Assembly (NCBI GenBank): GCA_030667735.1
Contig: DAOUVG010000035.1
Span: forward strand, 1 to 9,443
Direction: 5' to 3'
Source: Dehalococcoidales bacterium
Lineage (GTDB): Bacteria; Chloroflexota; Dehalococcoidia; Dehalococcoidales; Fen-1064
DNA length: 9,443 nt
Shown here: one piece after another, positions 1-6,462 of the stretch
Layout of the letters: each line of letters opens with the position of its first letter
How positions within the stretch are numbered: the stretch's first letter is position 1
The notes under the pieces: generated by a model
Databases searched by the model: none
What the model saw: only the letters and a program-made list of their open reading frames with translations
Told to the model about the DNA's origin: nothing
Made by a program: the position numbers and the translations under genes

Positions 1-26
1 CATTTACATGAAACACGTTCGGAAAT

Positions 27-56
27 TTGACAACCGGCCTGCGGTTGTAGTATAAT
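27..56 (+). promoter_or_regulatory. Near-consensus sigma-70 promoter
   Basis: A perfect TTGACA (-35) at 27-32 and a perfect TATAAT (-10) at 51-56 are separated by 18 bases. Transcription should begin near position 63 and run rightwards towards the metallo-hydrolase gene at 223. The predicted start lies only about 15 bases before a terminator-like hairpin (78-108). The transcript would therefore either stop very early or be conditionally read through. Both hexamers and the spacing are seen directly; activity is inferred. Confidence 0.7.
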
Positions 57-77
57 ATTATTTAGTTGTGATGGCAT

Positions 78-108
78 AGGTCTCCTTTTGGAGGCCTTTC
101 TTATTTTT
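78..108 (+). terminator. Intrinsic terminator or attenuator hairpin
   Basis: GGTCTCC at 79-85 pairs with GGAGGCC at 90-96, with one G-U pair and a TTTT loop. A78-T97 adds one more pair. A T-rich stretch, TTTCTTATTTTTA, follows immediately, which is the classic form of a rho-independent terminator on the + strand. It could end a gene lying left of the window. Because a strong promoter sits just before it (27-56), it could instead be an attenuator in the leader of the downstream hydrolase gene, or the 3' end of a transcript of about 45 nt. Confidence 0.65.
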
Positions 109-116
109 ATCTCACC

Positions 117-145
117 TGCTGTGGTAGTATACTGCTATCACAGTA
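117..145. repeat. Inverted repeat in the leader of the MBL gene
   Basis: TGTGGTAG at 120-127 pairs with CTATCACA at 135-142 (one G-U pair). The flanking C119-G143, G118-U144 and U117-A145 pairs extend the stem to about 11 bp around the 7-base loop TATACTG. No T-run follows, so it is not a simple terminator. It may be an RNA hairpin in the leader, or an operator-like palindrome between promoter and gene. The rest of 146-208 shows only a short GCCC/GGGC pairing and nothing else I can name. Confidence 0.4.
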
Positions 146-222
146 TGCGTCGGCCGGCTCGGTAACACCTGCATTCTGCCCTGTCCGGGCGGTACATAGC
201 TGCAAGACGGGAGGTTAGCGAA

Positions 223-861
223 ATGCCAGTTGTAGCTGAAGATAGCAGTATCAAGATTGTGCAGCTTGATGTCGGTGGTGGAATGGTGTCCAATGCCTAC
301 CTGCTCGTCTGCCAGGAGACCGGGGACAGCGTTATCGTCGATGCTCCCGGAGATGCAGGCAAGATTCTGGAGCAGGCAAACGGTACCAACCCCAGGTATA
401 TCCTGATAACGCACAATCACTTCGACCACCTTGGTGCCCTTGCTCAGTTGCGTTCGCAGTTGCAGATTCCCGTGGCCGCTCATCCTCTGGATGTTCTGCC
501 TGCACCGCCGGATATCCTGCTCAACGATGGCGATACCGTTTCCTTCGGCAGGATAGAGCTCAAGGTACTGCATACACCGGGCCATACACCCGGGGGAATT
601 TGCTTCTATACCGATAAACACCTCGTATCCGGGGATACGCTATTCCCCGGGGGGCCGGGTAAGACGGGGTCGCCGGACGCGTTCCGGCAGATAGTCGAGT
701 CAATAACTGATAAACTGCTGGTACTGCCGGACGATACCAAAGTGTATTCGGGACACGGCGACCCGACCGTGCTTAAGAAAGAAAAAGAAGAAATTGCCGC
801 TTTCAAATCGCGGAGTCACCCTCCGGACCTGTGCGGCGATGTGCTCTGGCTGTCTTCCTAG
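223..861 (+). CDS. Metallo-beta-lactamase-fold hydrolase (glyoxalase II-like)
   Basis: A soluble 212-residue protein with no signal peptide or membrane segment. The binuclear-metal signature is complete: T-H-N-H-F-D-H at 63-69 (H64, H66, D68, H69), H121 within HTPGHT (117-122), D138 within SGD, and H178 within SGHGD. The length matches short hydroxyacylglutathione hydrolase-like proteins. Such enzymes usually hydrolyse thioesters such as S-lactoyl-thiols, or other esters; this sequence lacks the C-terminal glutathione-binding domain of classical glyoxalase II, so the substrate is unknown. The start is supported by GGGAGG at 209-214, 8 bases before the ATG. It lies downstream of the promoter and hairpins at 27-145 and converges on the deacetylase gene with a gap of 23 bases. 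The fold is certain; a role in thiol or methylglyoxal metabolism is a guess encouraged by the neighbouring genes. Confidence 0.9.
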   Translation: MPVVAEDSSIKIVQLDVGGGMVSNAYLLVCQETGDSVIVDAPGDAGKILEQANGTNPRYILITHNHFDHLGALAQLRSQLQIPVAAHPLDVLPAPPDILLNDGDTVSFGRIELKVLHTPGHTPGGICFYTDKHLVSGDTLFPGGPGKTGSPDAFRQIVESITDKLLVLPDDTKVYSGHGDPTVLKKEKEEIAAFKSRSHPPDLCGDVLWLSS

Positions 862-871
862 TGACTGGTGA

Positions 872-893
872 TGGCGGAGTTGCCCTACCGCCA
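872..893. repeat. Short hairpin at a convergent gene junction
   Basis: TGGCGG at 872-877 pairs perfectly with CCGCCA at 888-893 around a 10-base loop. It spans the gap between the MBL gene (stop 859-861) and the opposing deacetylase gene (stop complement 885-887). There is no T-run on either side, so intrinsic termination would be weak. It could simply help to insulate or stabilise the 3' ends of both mRNAs. Confidence 0.3.
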
Positions 894-1586
894 GAGTTCC
901 TCGCGGTGGAATGCCTCGGCCAGCTCGAATCCCGAGCCCTCCGACATAAGGCGGTAACGCTCTCTCATGCGTTGCTCCATCTCGGGGAAGCGGTCAGGGT
1001 TTATCTGGCTCTTGTGGCAGGCCAGGGCGGCTAGCTTGATATCAAAGGTATCGGTGATATCCAGGTGGTAGTTAGTGTCCGGTGAGCCCCACAGCAGGAC
1101 CTCTTTGACCCGGTGTGTTTCGAAACCCTGCTCGTGCAGGTCAGGATAGGCATGAACGTCTCTGGCATAGGGAAAGACGGCATCCATGACTACCCGCCCT
1201 ACAATCCGATGGTCCCTGTGCCAGATGTACTTCCGGTATGGGTCGGCGGTAACCACGGTATTCGGACGGTACTTCCGTATCATGCGCACGAGCTCTTTTC
1301 GGAACTCGGGGGTATCCTCCAATCCCGCGTCCGGGTATCGCAGGAATACCACCTCACGTACACCCAGCAACTCCGCCGCCGCCAGTTGCTCCTCCTCACG
1401 GGTCCTGGCCAACTCTGCCGGGTCCACGTCGGGGTCGCTGGTGCCCTTGTCTCCGTTGGTGCAGACGATGTATACAACATCCTTGCCTTCTCTCACCCAG
1501 TTAACCACCGTACCGGCCACGCCAAACTCGGCATCGTCCGGATGTGGTGTGAACACTAATGCATGAACAGGTTTTACAGTATCCAT
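885..1586 (-). CDS. PIG-L/LmbE family N-deacetylase
   Basis: A zinc-dependent deacetylase of the family that includes MshB (GlcNAc-inositol deacetylase of mycothiol synthesis), BshB (GlcNAc-malate deacetylase of bacillithiol synthesis) and GlcNAc-PI deacetylase. With the start used here the protein has 233 residues. The metal site is visible: HPDDAEFG at 15-22 (H15 and D18 as ligands, D17 as likely general base) and HRDH at 123-126 supplying the third histidine. The open frame extends 20 codons further upstream to 1646. I chose the internal ATG at 1586 because AGAGGAG lies just before it and because family members start a few residues before the HPDD motif. The upstream extension would also run into the divergent promoter. 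Substrate specificity cannot be read from sequence; an N-acetylglucosaminide is the family default. The MshA-like glycosyltransferase and MshD-like GNAT nearby make a role in a mycothiol/bacillithiol-like route worth considering. Confidence 0.88.
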   Translation of the reverse strand: MDTVKPVHALVFTPHPDDAEFGVAGTVVNWVREGKDVVYIVCTNGDKGTSDPDVDPAELARTREEEQLAAAELLGVREVVFLRYPDAGLEDTPEFRKELVRMIRKYRPNTVVTADPYRKYIWHRDHRIVGRVVMDAVFPYARDVHAYPDLHEQGFETHRVKEVLLWGSPDTNYHLDITDTFDIKLAALACHKSQINPDRFPEMEQRMRERYRLMSEGSGFELAEAFHREELWR

Positions 1587-1672
1587 AAATCTCCTCTGAA
1601 CTGAGTACAAACATATATTGTATAATATCCGAGGGAGCGGACACAATTTTCACGAGGGGAGAGTATCACGGA
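1587..1672. promoter_or_regulatory. Divergent promoter region
   Basis: These 86 bases separate the divergently transcribed deacetylase (-) and tandem GNAT (+). On the + strand a perfect TATAAT lies at 1621-1626, but I see no good -35 at the right distance. The predicted start site near 1633 would leave a leader of about 40 bases containing the GAGGGGAGAG ribosome site (1654-1663). On the - strand a weaker pair, TTGTGT then TACAAT with 18 bases between, could serve the deacetylase. The two -10 regions lie very close together, so the two genes may share regulation. Confidence 0.45.
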
Positions 1673-2587
1673 ATGCTTGACAGTGGCTACATCATTCGGC
1701 ACTATCGCCCTGAGGATATTCACTCTTTTGTGCACCTGAGGAACGAGTCCGCCGAGTTGTCACCCGATACAGGCTACCTGTCTCTGGATGTCATACGGGA
1801 GAGTCTCGACCGACCGGGCTATACACCGGAGTACGACATGTTTGTCGCTGATAAAGGCGGTATACTGGTGGGCTACCTGGACATGAACGCTGAGCCGAAG
1901 ATAGGCCGGGTGGTTATGGACTGTTTGGTTGAACCACAACACCGCAGGCGTGGTCTGGCACACAGGCTATTCCGGCAGGCAGTTATGCGGGCGATGGCCC
2001 TGGGAGTAGAAGTAGCCCACGTAAATATACGGGATGAAAATGCATTGGCCCGAGTGGTCCTGAAGCAGGCTGGCTTCCACGTCATACGCCGTTCAATAGA
2101 GCTTGTAATGGACCCGGTGCGGTTGCCCGAGCCGGTCCGGAGTGCGTTGCCGATACGTCCCCTAAGTACTGACGAGGTGCATATACTGACCGGCATTCAG
2201 AATCGTTCATTCACCGGCACCTGGGGGTTCAGTCCCAATACAACTGAAGAGATAAGCTACGCTACTCACAATGGCAATGCTACTGAAGGCATCCGCATTG
2301 CTATGGATGGGGAGAGACCCGTCGGGTACTGCTGGGTAAGGATGCAGGATAATGGAAGGGGTAAAAGCTGGGGCAGGATTGGCATGCTCGGTGTTGACCC
2401 GGACTATCGTGGGAAGGGTCTTGGCCGGGAGTTACTGCTGGCCGGGTTGTCCTATCTCAAAGAAAAAGGCTTCAAGATAGCTCAAATCACTGTTGATAGC
2501 GAGAACACTGCCGCCTACGCTCTCTATCAGTCGGTTGGCTTTACACACAGGGACACCAGTCTGTGGTATGAGAAGTCCCTGGACTAG
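1673..2587 (+). CDS. Tandem GNAT acetyltransferase, mycothiol synthase-like
   Basis: A cytosolic 304-residue protein with two GNAT domains in series, at about 6-145 and 160-303. Each keeps an acetyl-CoA pyrophosphate-binding loop of the form R-x-x-G-x-G/A: R91-RRGLA-96 in the first and R246-GKGLG-251 in the second. The two-domain plan, the length, and C-terminal features (N177-x-x-F, then W184-G-F, VGYCW at 217-221, and ENTAAYALYQSVGF at 277-290) resemble MshD, which acetylates the cysteinyl amine of Cys-GlcN-inositol using its C-terminal domain. Many unrelated double-GNAT proteins exist, so substrate assignment is weak and I give no symbol. The start is supported by GAGGGGAGAG about 9 bases before the ATG. 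The gene diverges from the PIG-L deacetylase and overlaps the glycosyltransferase gene tail to tail by 4 bases. Both domains seem to retain a usable cofactor loop, so which one is catalytic is open. Confidence 0.85.
   Translation: MLDSGYIIRHYRPEDIHSFVHLRNESAELSPDTGYLSLDVIRESLDRPGYTPEYDMFVADKGGILVGYLDMNAEPKIGRVVMDCLVEPQHRRRGLAHRLFRQAVMRAMALGVEVAHVNIRDENALARVVLKQAGFHVIRRSIELVMDPVRLPEPVRSALPIRPLSTDEVHILTGIQNRSFTGTWGFSPNTTEEISYATHNGNATEGIRIAMDGERPVGYCWVRMQDNGRGKSWGRIGMLGVDPDYRGKGLGRELLLAGLSYLKEKGFKIAQITVDSENTAAYALYQSVGFTHRDTSLWYEKSLD
2584..2587. other. Shared CTAG: overlapping convergent stop codons
   Basis: The palindrome CTAG holds both the TAG that ends the tandem GNAT gene (2585-2587, + strand) and the TAG that ends the glycosyltransferase gene (complement of 2584-2586, - strand). 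There is no intergenic space and no hairpin nearby. Each mRNA therefore probably reads into the other gene's antisense strand before it ends. Confidence 0.95.
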
Positions 2588-3819
2588 GCGGAACCGACCA
2601 GGTGGTCGGCAAGTACGCGGTCACACTCCTCGGCTATCATTGAGGCAATGTTTGCCCAGTCGAATCGGGCGACCGACTCCACTATGAGGGCTTTGTCACC
2701 GTTGCTACCGTGCGGTCTCGCAAGGAGCCGGGATATCCTGTCGGCCAGTAATTCAGGTGTGTTGTCCGCCACCACGTAGCCTGTCTTGCCATCGATGACG
2801 ATGTTCTCCATGTCACCCACCCTGGTGGTCACCACCGGCGTGCCGCAGGCGAGAGACTCCAGGGCGACCAGGCCGAAGCTCTCGTAGTACGAAGGCATGA
2901 CGGTAACATCAGCGGCGCTGTAGTAGATGGGAAGCCGCTCCTGCTTCACCAGTTCCTGGAAACTGACCGAGTCCTCTATCCCGAGGGAGCGACACAGACC
3001 CTTCAGTTGGTCTACATCGTCTCGACTGGACGCGTCGCCGCCGATGATGCTCAGCTTCAGATTCGGCGTATCCCTGAGCAGGCCTGCCGCCTGTACCAGC
3101 CTGTCTATCCCCTTGAGCGGTTCGATCCTGCCGACGAAGAGGACCACCTTGTCCTCCTCGCTGAGACCGAGACGACGGCGGGCTTCGCCGGTATCAGTCG
3201 GCTGGAACAGGTCAAGGTTAACGCCGCAGGGAATGACGCTGATACGGTCAGGGTTGGCCGGGTAGTGGGCGATGAGCTGCGCTTTATCGCGCTCCGTAGC
3301 GGCGATGATGCGCTGGCTGTCCCCGATCAGGTTCCTCTCCGCCTTGATGCGTAGCTCCGGTTCATCCTCACCGATACCGAGGGCATTCTTGACAGCGCCC
3401 AGGGTGTGGAACATGGTCATGTGCGGGATATTCCACCAGCATTGCAGCAGCTTGCCCGCCCAGCCAGAGAGCCAGTAGTGGCTGAAGACCAGATCATAGT
3501 GCAGGTTGTGTTCCCGGCGGAAGTTCTCCAGGTTGCAGACGAAGTCCGGCAGGTAGGCATAGACCATCAGCTTGTGAATGTCCTCGACGTCACCGGCTCG
3601 CAGGTGTATCAGACGAGCGTTATCGCCGAGCTCCACCACCTGGTCGTCATTGGGGTCGTGGACACGCGTATAGATATCAACCAGGTGCCCCTGCCTGCCG
3701 AGATGGCTGGCCAGCTCGCGGACATAGACATTCATACCGCCGGTGTCCTTGGCTCCGAGGTTGCCCACCGGACAGCTATGGGCACAGAGTAAAGCCAGCT
3801 TCATCGGTCGAACGGTCAT
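2584..3819 (-). CDS. GT4-family glycosyltransferase, MshA-like
   Basis: A 411-residue retaining glycosyltransferase of the GT-B fold. Its N-terminal domain has an MshA/sucrose-phosphate-synthase type loop, DTGGMNVYVREL (25-36), plus SHYWLSG (113-119) and FHTLGAVKNAL (137-147). The nucleotide-sugar domain has FVGRIEPLKG (228-237, with R231 and K236 in UDP-contact positions) and the EX7E motif E313-SFGLVAL-E321. Residues K83, Y115, T139 and R157 fall where, from memory, MshA of Corynebacterium binds inositol 1-phosphate. Sugar-phosphate acceptors in related enzymes use similar positions, so this shows a phosphorylated acceptor more than inositol itself. Expected reaction: transfer of GlcNAc or another hexose from a UDP-sugar in the cytosol. 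The start at 3819 has AGGAG 4 bases before the ATG; M6 (3804) is an alternative without a ribosome site. It follows the acyltransferase gene by 24 bases and is probably co-transcribed with it. Confidence 0.88.
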   Translation of the reverse strand: MTVRPMKLALLCAHSCPVGNLGAKDTGGMNVYVRELASHLGRQGHLVDIYTRVHDPNDDQVVELGDNARLIHLRAGDVEDIHKLMVYAYLPDFVCNLENFRREHNLHYDLVFSHYWLSGWAGKLLQCWWNIPHMTMFHTLGAVKNALGIGEDEPELRIKAERNLIGDSQRIIAATERDKAQLIAHYPANPDRISVIPCGVNLDLFQPTDTGEARRRLGLSEEDKVVLFVGRIEPLKGIDRLVQAAGLLRDTPNLKLSIIGGDASSRDDVDQLKGLCRSLGIEDSVSFQELVKQERLPIYYSAADVTVMPSYYESFGLVALESLACGTPVVTTRVGDMENIVIDGKTGYVVADNTPELLADRISRLLARPHGSNGDKALIVESVARFDWANIASMIAEECDRVLADHLVGSA

Positions 3820-3843
3820 CGGACTCCTGTCTCGCGCGTAGTG

Positions 3844-4824
3844 TCAGGCAATAGTAATCCGGCAGCGGTAGAGCTGGACCTCCTGACCGCCGAGATGGTG
3901 CTTGTAGTGCTCGTTGCCCTTGAGAAAATCAAACCTCTTCCTCCCCCTCTCAATGCTATCCTTGATGAACAGAGCCTTGGAGAGCACTCCGACGCTTAAT
4001 GGACTGTACTCGGGGTCGAAGGCGCTGTTGTAAAGGTATACAATACCATTGTAATCGAAAGCGATGATTGCTGCCACTGCCACTCCGTCCAATTCGAGGA
4101 TGCCGGACCTGAGTAGACCGGCCCGCGACATCGCCACCATCATCGATTGGAAGAATCCCTCCATATCACCGGTCATGAAGGCCGCCTTTTCGTCCCGGCT
4201 CCCGGCGAACAGCGCCATGAAGGTATCTACGAACTCCGGGACGTCCCCGGGGTCTGTTACGAAACGGTAGTTCACGCTGCCGGTCTCTTCCAGTCTTCTC
4301 AGTTTCCTTCTGACCTCGTGGCGCTGCTTGGAGTTCAGGAACTGCAGGTACTCCTCCCAGGTGGGCGGCAGGTCTCGTTCCAGGGAGATATCTTCCTTCT
4401 GGCAGGATTCTTCGTGCCCGAGCTGCCGTGCCGTTTCTATCATCGTAGACATAACCACCGAATCAGGCCGGACAGAACCGAGGTCGAGGAGACTGACACC
4501 TTTTTGCTTTAGAGCATTGAGCAGGGCAATGCAGAAAACGCCCTCTTTACCGGGGGCAATAATGAAGTCCGCGTAGTCGCAAACATCAGGGCTGCCGATT
4601 ATGGAGGCTTTTCCCTCCGAGATTAACAGTGGAGCAATACCGATGACGTTCTCGTCCTCTCGGGCAACCAGGAAGGAAGGATGTATCTCAGGAGCAAATG
4701 ACTGCTGCCATTCACTCAGCCATGGGGGTAGCACGAAGAGTGTGTCCCAACGCAAATCATTGCGATGGCTTTCCCAGAAACGGGCAAACCAGTCGAAGGT
4801 TTCATCAGTGATGGTACAGTCCAT
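3844..4824 (-). CDS. BioF2-like (CelD/FemAB-type) GNAT acyltransferase
   Basis: A 326-residue protein of the double-GNAT-fold group that includes the BioF2-like acetyltransferase domain (Acetyltransf_6) and FemABX. Marks are NSKQRHEVRRKLRRLEE (164-180), the basic helix near the start of the second half that is typical of this family; a central acceptor region with YLYNSAFDPEYSPLSVGVLS (263-282); and the terminal FDFLKGNEHYKHHLG (298-312). Such proteins often work in exopolysaccharide or cell-wall synthesis, moving acyl or aminoacyl groups to sugars or peptides; the precise donor and acceptor are unknown here. No signal peptide or membrane span is seen. It is the first gene of a - strand pair with the MshA-like glycosyltransferase, which suggests a shared product such as an acylated glycoconjugate. 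A good promoter ends only about 14 bases before the ATG and I see no ribosome site, so translation may start on a nearly leaderless mRNA. Confidence 0.8.
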   Translation of the reverse strand: MDCTITDETFDWFARFWESHRNDLRWDTLFVLPPWLSEWQQSFAPEIHPSFLVAREDENVIGIAPLLISEGKASIIGSPDVCDYADFIIAPGKEGVFCIALLNALKQKGVSLLDLGSVRPDSVVMSTMIETARQLGHEESCQKEDISLERDLPPTWEEYLQFLNSKQRHEVRRKLRRLEETGSVNYRFVTDPGDVPEFVDTFMALFAGSRDEKAAFMTGDMEGFFQSMMVAMSRAGLLRSGILELDGVAVAAIIAFDYNGIVYLYNSAFDPEYSPLSVGVLSKALFIKDSIERGRKRFDFLKGNEHYKHHLGGQEVQLYRCRITIA

Positions 4825-4837
4825 AGGCGTAAATACC

Positions 4838-4866
4838 AGTGTAGCATGGGCTCAGGGTGGAAGCAA
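4838..4866 (-). promoter_or_regulatory. Promoter of the acyltransferase-glycosyltransferase unit
   Basis: On the - strand TTGCTT (complement of 4861-4866) and TACACT (complement of 4838-4843) are 17 bases apart. A TG dinucleotide one base before the -10 gives an extended -10, TGCTACACT. The predicted start near 4831 leaves about 7 bases before the ATG at 4824, too few for a ribosome site, and none is seen. CAGGGTGG occurs twice on the + strand (4853-4860, inside this spacer, and 4881-4888), a possible but unproven operator pair. Confidence 0.5.
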
Positions 4867-4975
4867 CGAAGCCCCGGCCGCAGGGTGGCAGGGCAGGGGA
4901 TGGAGAGGAGAGTCGCCTGCTGTACCAGCCCATATACTTCGCTTTACACGGGTATTCCTGACGGGTAGATAACGC

Positions 4976-5004
4976 TTGTCGTCCGGTGAGGTATCGTCTA
5001 TACT
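4976..5004 (+). promoter_or_regulatory. Promoter of the amidase gene
   Basis: TTGTCG at 4976-4981 and TATACT at 4999-5004 are separated by 17 bases. The start is predicted near 5011, giving a 5' leader of about 33 bases that contains GGGGAGGGAG (5031-5040) before the ATG at 5044. A second, weaker candidate further upstream is TTTACA (4943-4948) with TAGATA (4966-4971). The rest of the 219-base divergent gap (4825-5043) holds no gene that I can support. Confidence 0.55.
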
Positions 5005-5043
5005 TTCTGCTATACACAGAGGTTATTAACCGGGGAGGGAGAT

Positions 5044-6459
5044 ATGAACAACCTGGAAATCTGCCGTATGACTGCATGGGAGATGCGGGAGGCGATTGCC
5101 AACGGGGAACTTTCCCCCGTAGAAGCGGTGAATGCTGTCCTTGACCGCATCGAGCAACTTAACCCGAAGGTAAATGCCTACTGCACCGTGGTCGCCGATA
5201 GTGCTCGTAAGGAAGCACAGCAGGCGGAAGCCGGAGTACTGAGGAAAGAGGAACTGGGCCCGCTGCATGGAGTACCGGTGTCCATCAAGGACCTGGTCTT
5301 CACCAGGGGTATTCGCACCACCGGCGGTTCCCGGTTGTACGAGGACTTTATTCCGGAGCAGGACTCAATAATCGTTGAGCGCCTGAAAAAGGCCGGAGCA
5401 ATCGTCATCGGTAAGACCAACACACCGGAGTTCGGATGGGTTGCCGTGACCGACAATGATATATTCGGACCAACGCGTAATCCCTGGAATCTTGAATGTA
5501 CCCCGGGAGGTTCTAGCGGTGGCGCAGCCTGTGCTGTGGCGTTGGGCATGGGACCGCTGGCCATCGGGAGTGACGGTGGCGGCTCAATCCGAATTCCCAG
5601 CAGCCTGTGTGGTGTCTTCGGTATAAAACCGTCCTACGGACGCGTTCCTGCTGCCCCCGGCTTCCCGGGCCTCTGGGAGGGGTTATCTGTCGTCGGACCG
5701 ATAACGCGTACCGTCAGGGATGCAGCCCTGGCAATGGAGATAATCGCGGGCAGGGATGACAGGGACCACTTCTCTCTGCCGGACACTCATCTGAGTTATC
5801 TGCCACTGCTTGATGGCGACCTGAAAGGACTGAGGGTAGCCTGGAGTCCGGACCTCGGCTACGCTACTGTTGATGAACAGGTACTCAAAGTAACCGAAGC
5901 CGCTGTAAAGACCTTTGCCGGTCTCGGTTGTATTGTCGAGACTGCCAACCCCGATGTCGACAGTCCGCAGGACTCATTCGCTGCGCAGGTAGCCGCCAGT
6001 GTGGCGGCATTCCCCGGGAGTGAACTGGAAAAGTCCAGGGACCGTATCACTCCTGACTTCGCTCGCTTCATCGAGCGCAACCTGAATATGCTGGCCACGG
6101 ATTATCTCAATGCCCGCGTTCGGAACATCGAATACTCGAGCAAGATACAGGCGTTCTTCGCGGAATATGACCTGCTACTGACACCGACAGTTGCTGTACC
6201 GGCGTTTGAAATCGGTATTCCAGGACCCAGGGAAATCGCCGGAACAAGAGTGGCTCCCCTTGGGTGGATGCCATTTACCTATCCGTTTAACATAACGGGA
6301 CAACCGGCGGCCTCGGTACCCTGTGGCTGGACGGACGACGGCCTGCCTGTCGGGCTACAGATTGTGGGGCGCCGTTTCGACGAAGGTACCGTGCTGAAAG
6401 CGGCCGCTGCCTTTGAGCGGGCAGCGCCGTGGGCAGACAGGTATCCCCCGTTAGGCTGA
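5044..6459 (+). CDS. Amidase-signature family hydrolase
   Basis: A 471-residue cytosolic amidase. The catalytic Ser-cisSer-Lys triad is complete: K82 in VSIKDL, cis-S157 in GGSSGG (155-160) and nucleophile S181 in GSDGGGSIRIPSS (175-187). The Lys-to-Ser (99) and cisSer-to-Ser (24) distances are the same as I recall for fatty acid amide hydrolase (K142/S217/S241). The protein is full length, with the usual end PFNITGQPAASVPCGW (around 413-428) and GLPVGLQIVGRRFDE. GatA, the glutaminyl-tRNA amidotransferase subunit, is the main alternative. I disfavour it because no gatC or gatB is adjacent and I do not see the GatA YYDAYY-type motif in the region before the C-terminal third. It hydrolyses a carboxamide to acid and ammonia; the substrate is unknown. 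GGAGGGAG just before the ATG supports the start. It stands alone with its own promoter and ends at a strong hairpin (6463-6495). Confidence 0.93.
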   Translation: MNNLEICRMTAWEMREAIANGELSPVEAVNAVLDRIEQLNPKVNAYCTVVADSARKEAQQAEAGVLRKEELGPLHGVPVSIKDLVFTRGIRTTGGSRLYEDFIPEQDSIIVERLKKAGAIVIGKTNTPEFGWVAVTDNDIFGPTRNPWNLECTPGGSSGGAACAVALGMGPLAIGSDGGGSIRIPSSLCGVFGIKPSYGRVPAAPGFPGLWEGLSVVGPITRTVRDAALAMEIIAGRDDRDHFSLPDTHLSYLPLLDGDLKGLRVAWSPDLGYATVDEQVLKVTEAAVKTFAGLGCIVETANPDVDSPQDSFAAQVAASVAAFPGSELEKSRDRITPDFARFIERNLNMLATDYLNARVRNIEYSSKIQAFFAEYDLLLTPTVAVPAFEIGIPGPREIAGTRVAPLGWMPFTYPFNITGQPAASVPCGWTDDGLPVGLQIVGRRFDEGTVLKAAAAFERAAPWADRYPPLG

Positions 6460-6462
6460 AGT

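Noticed and set aside
1587..1646. N-terminal extension of the deacetylase (start at 1646)
   Set aside because: The 20 extra residues precede a better start with its own ribosome site, overlap the divergent promoter, and are not expected in the PIG-L family.
4853..4899. Repeated CAGGG/CAGGGTGG motifs upstream of the acyltransferase gene as an operator array
   Set aside because: Only two copies of the 8-mer exist, 28 bases apart, which is not a whole number of helical turns. The shorter CAGGG copies are expected in G-rich DNA.
4805..5077. A 90-codon - strand open frame across the acyltransferase/amidase intergenic region
   Set aside because: It runs through two promoters and both start regions, has a skewed composition with many Arg, Tyr, Ser and Pro, and shows no recognisable motif.
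5044..6459. Amidase gene as gatA of the tRNA amidotransferase
   Set aside because: No gatC or gatB neighbours, and the GatA-typical tyrosine-rich motif is not visible; a general amidase fits better.
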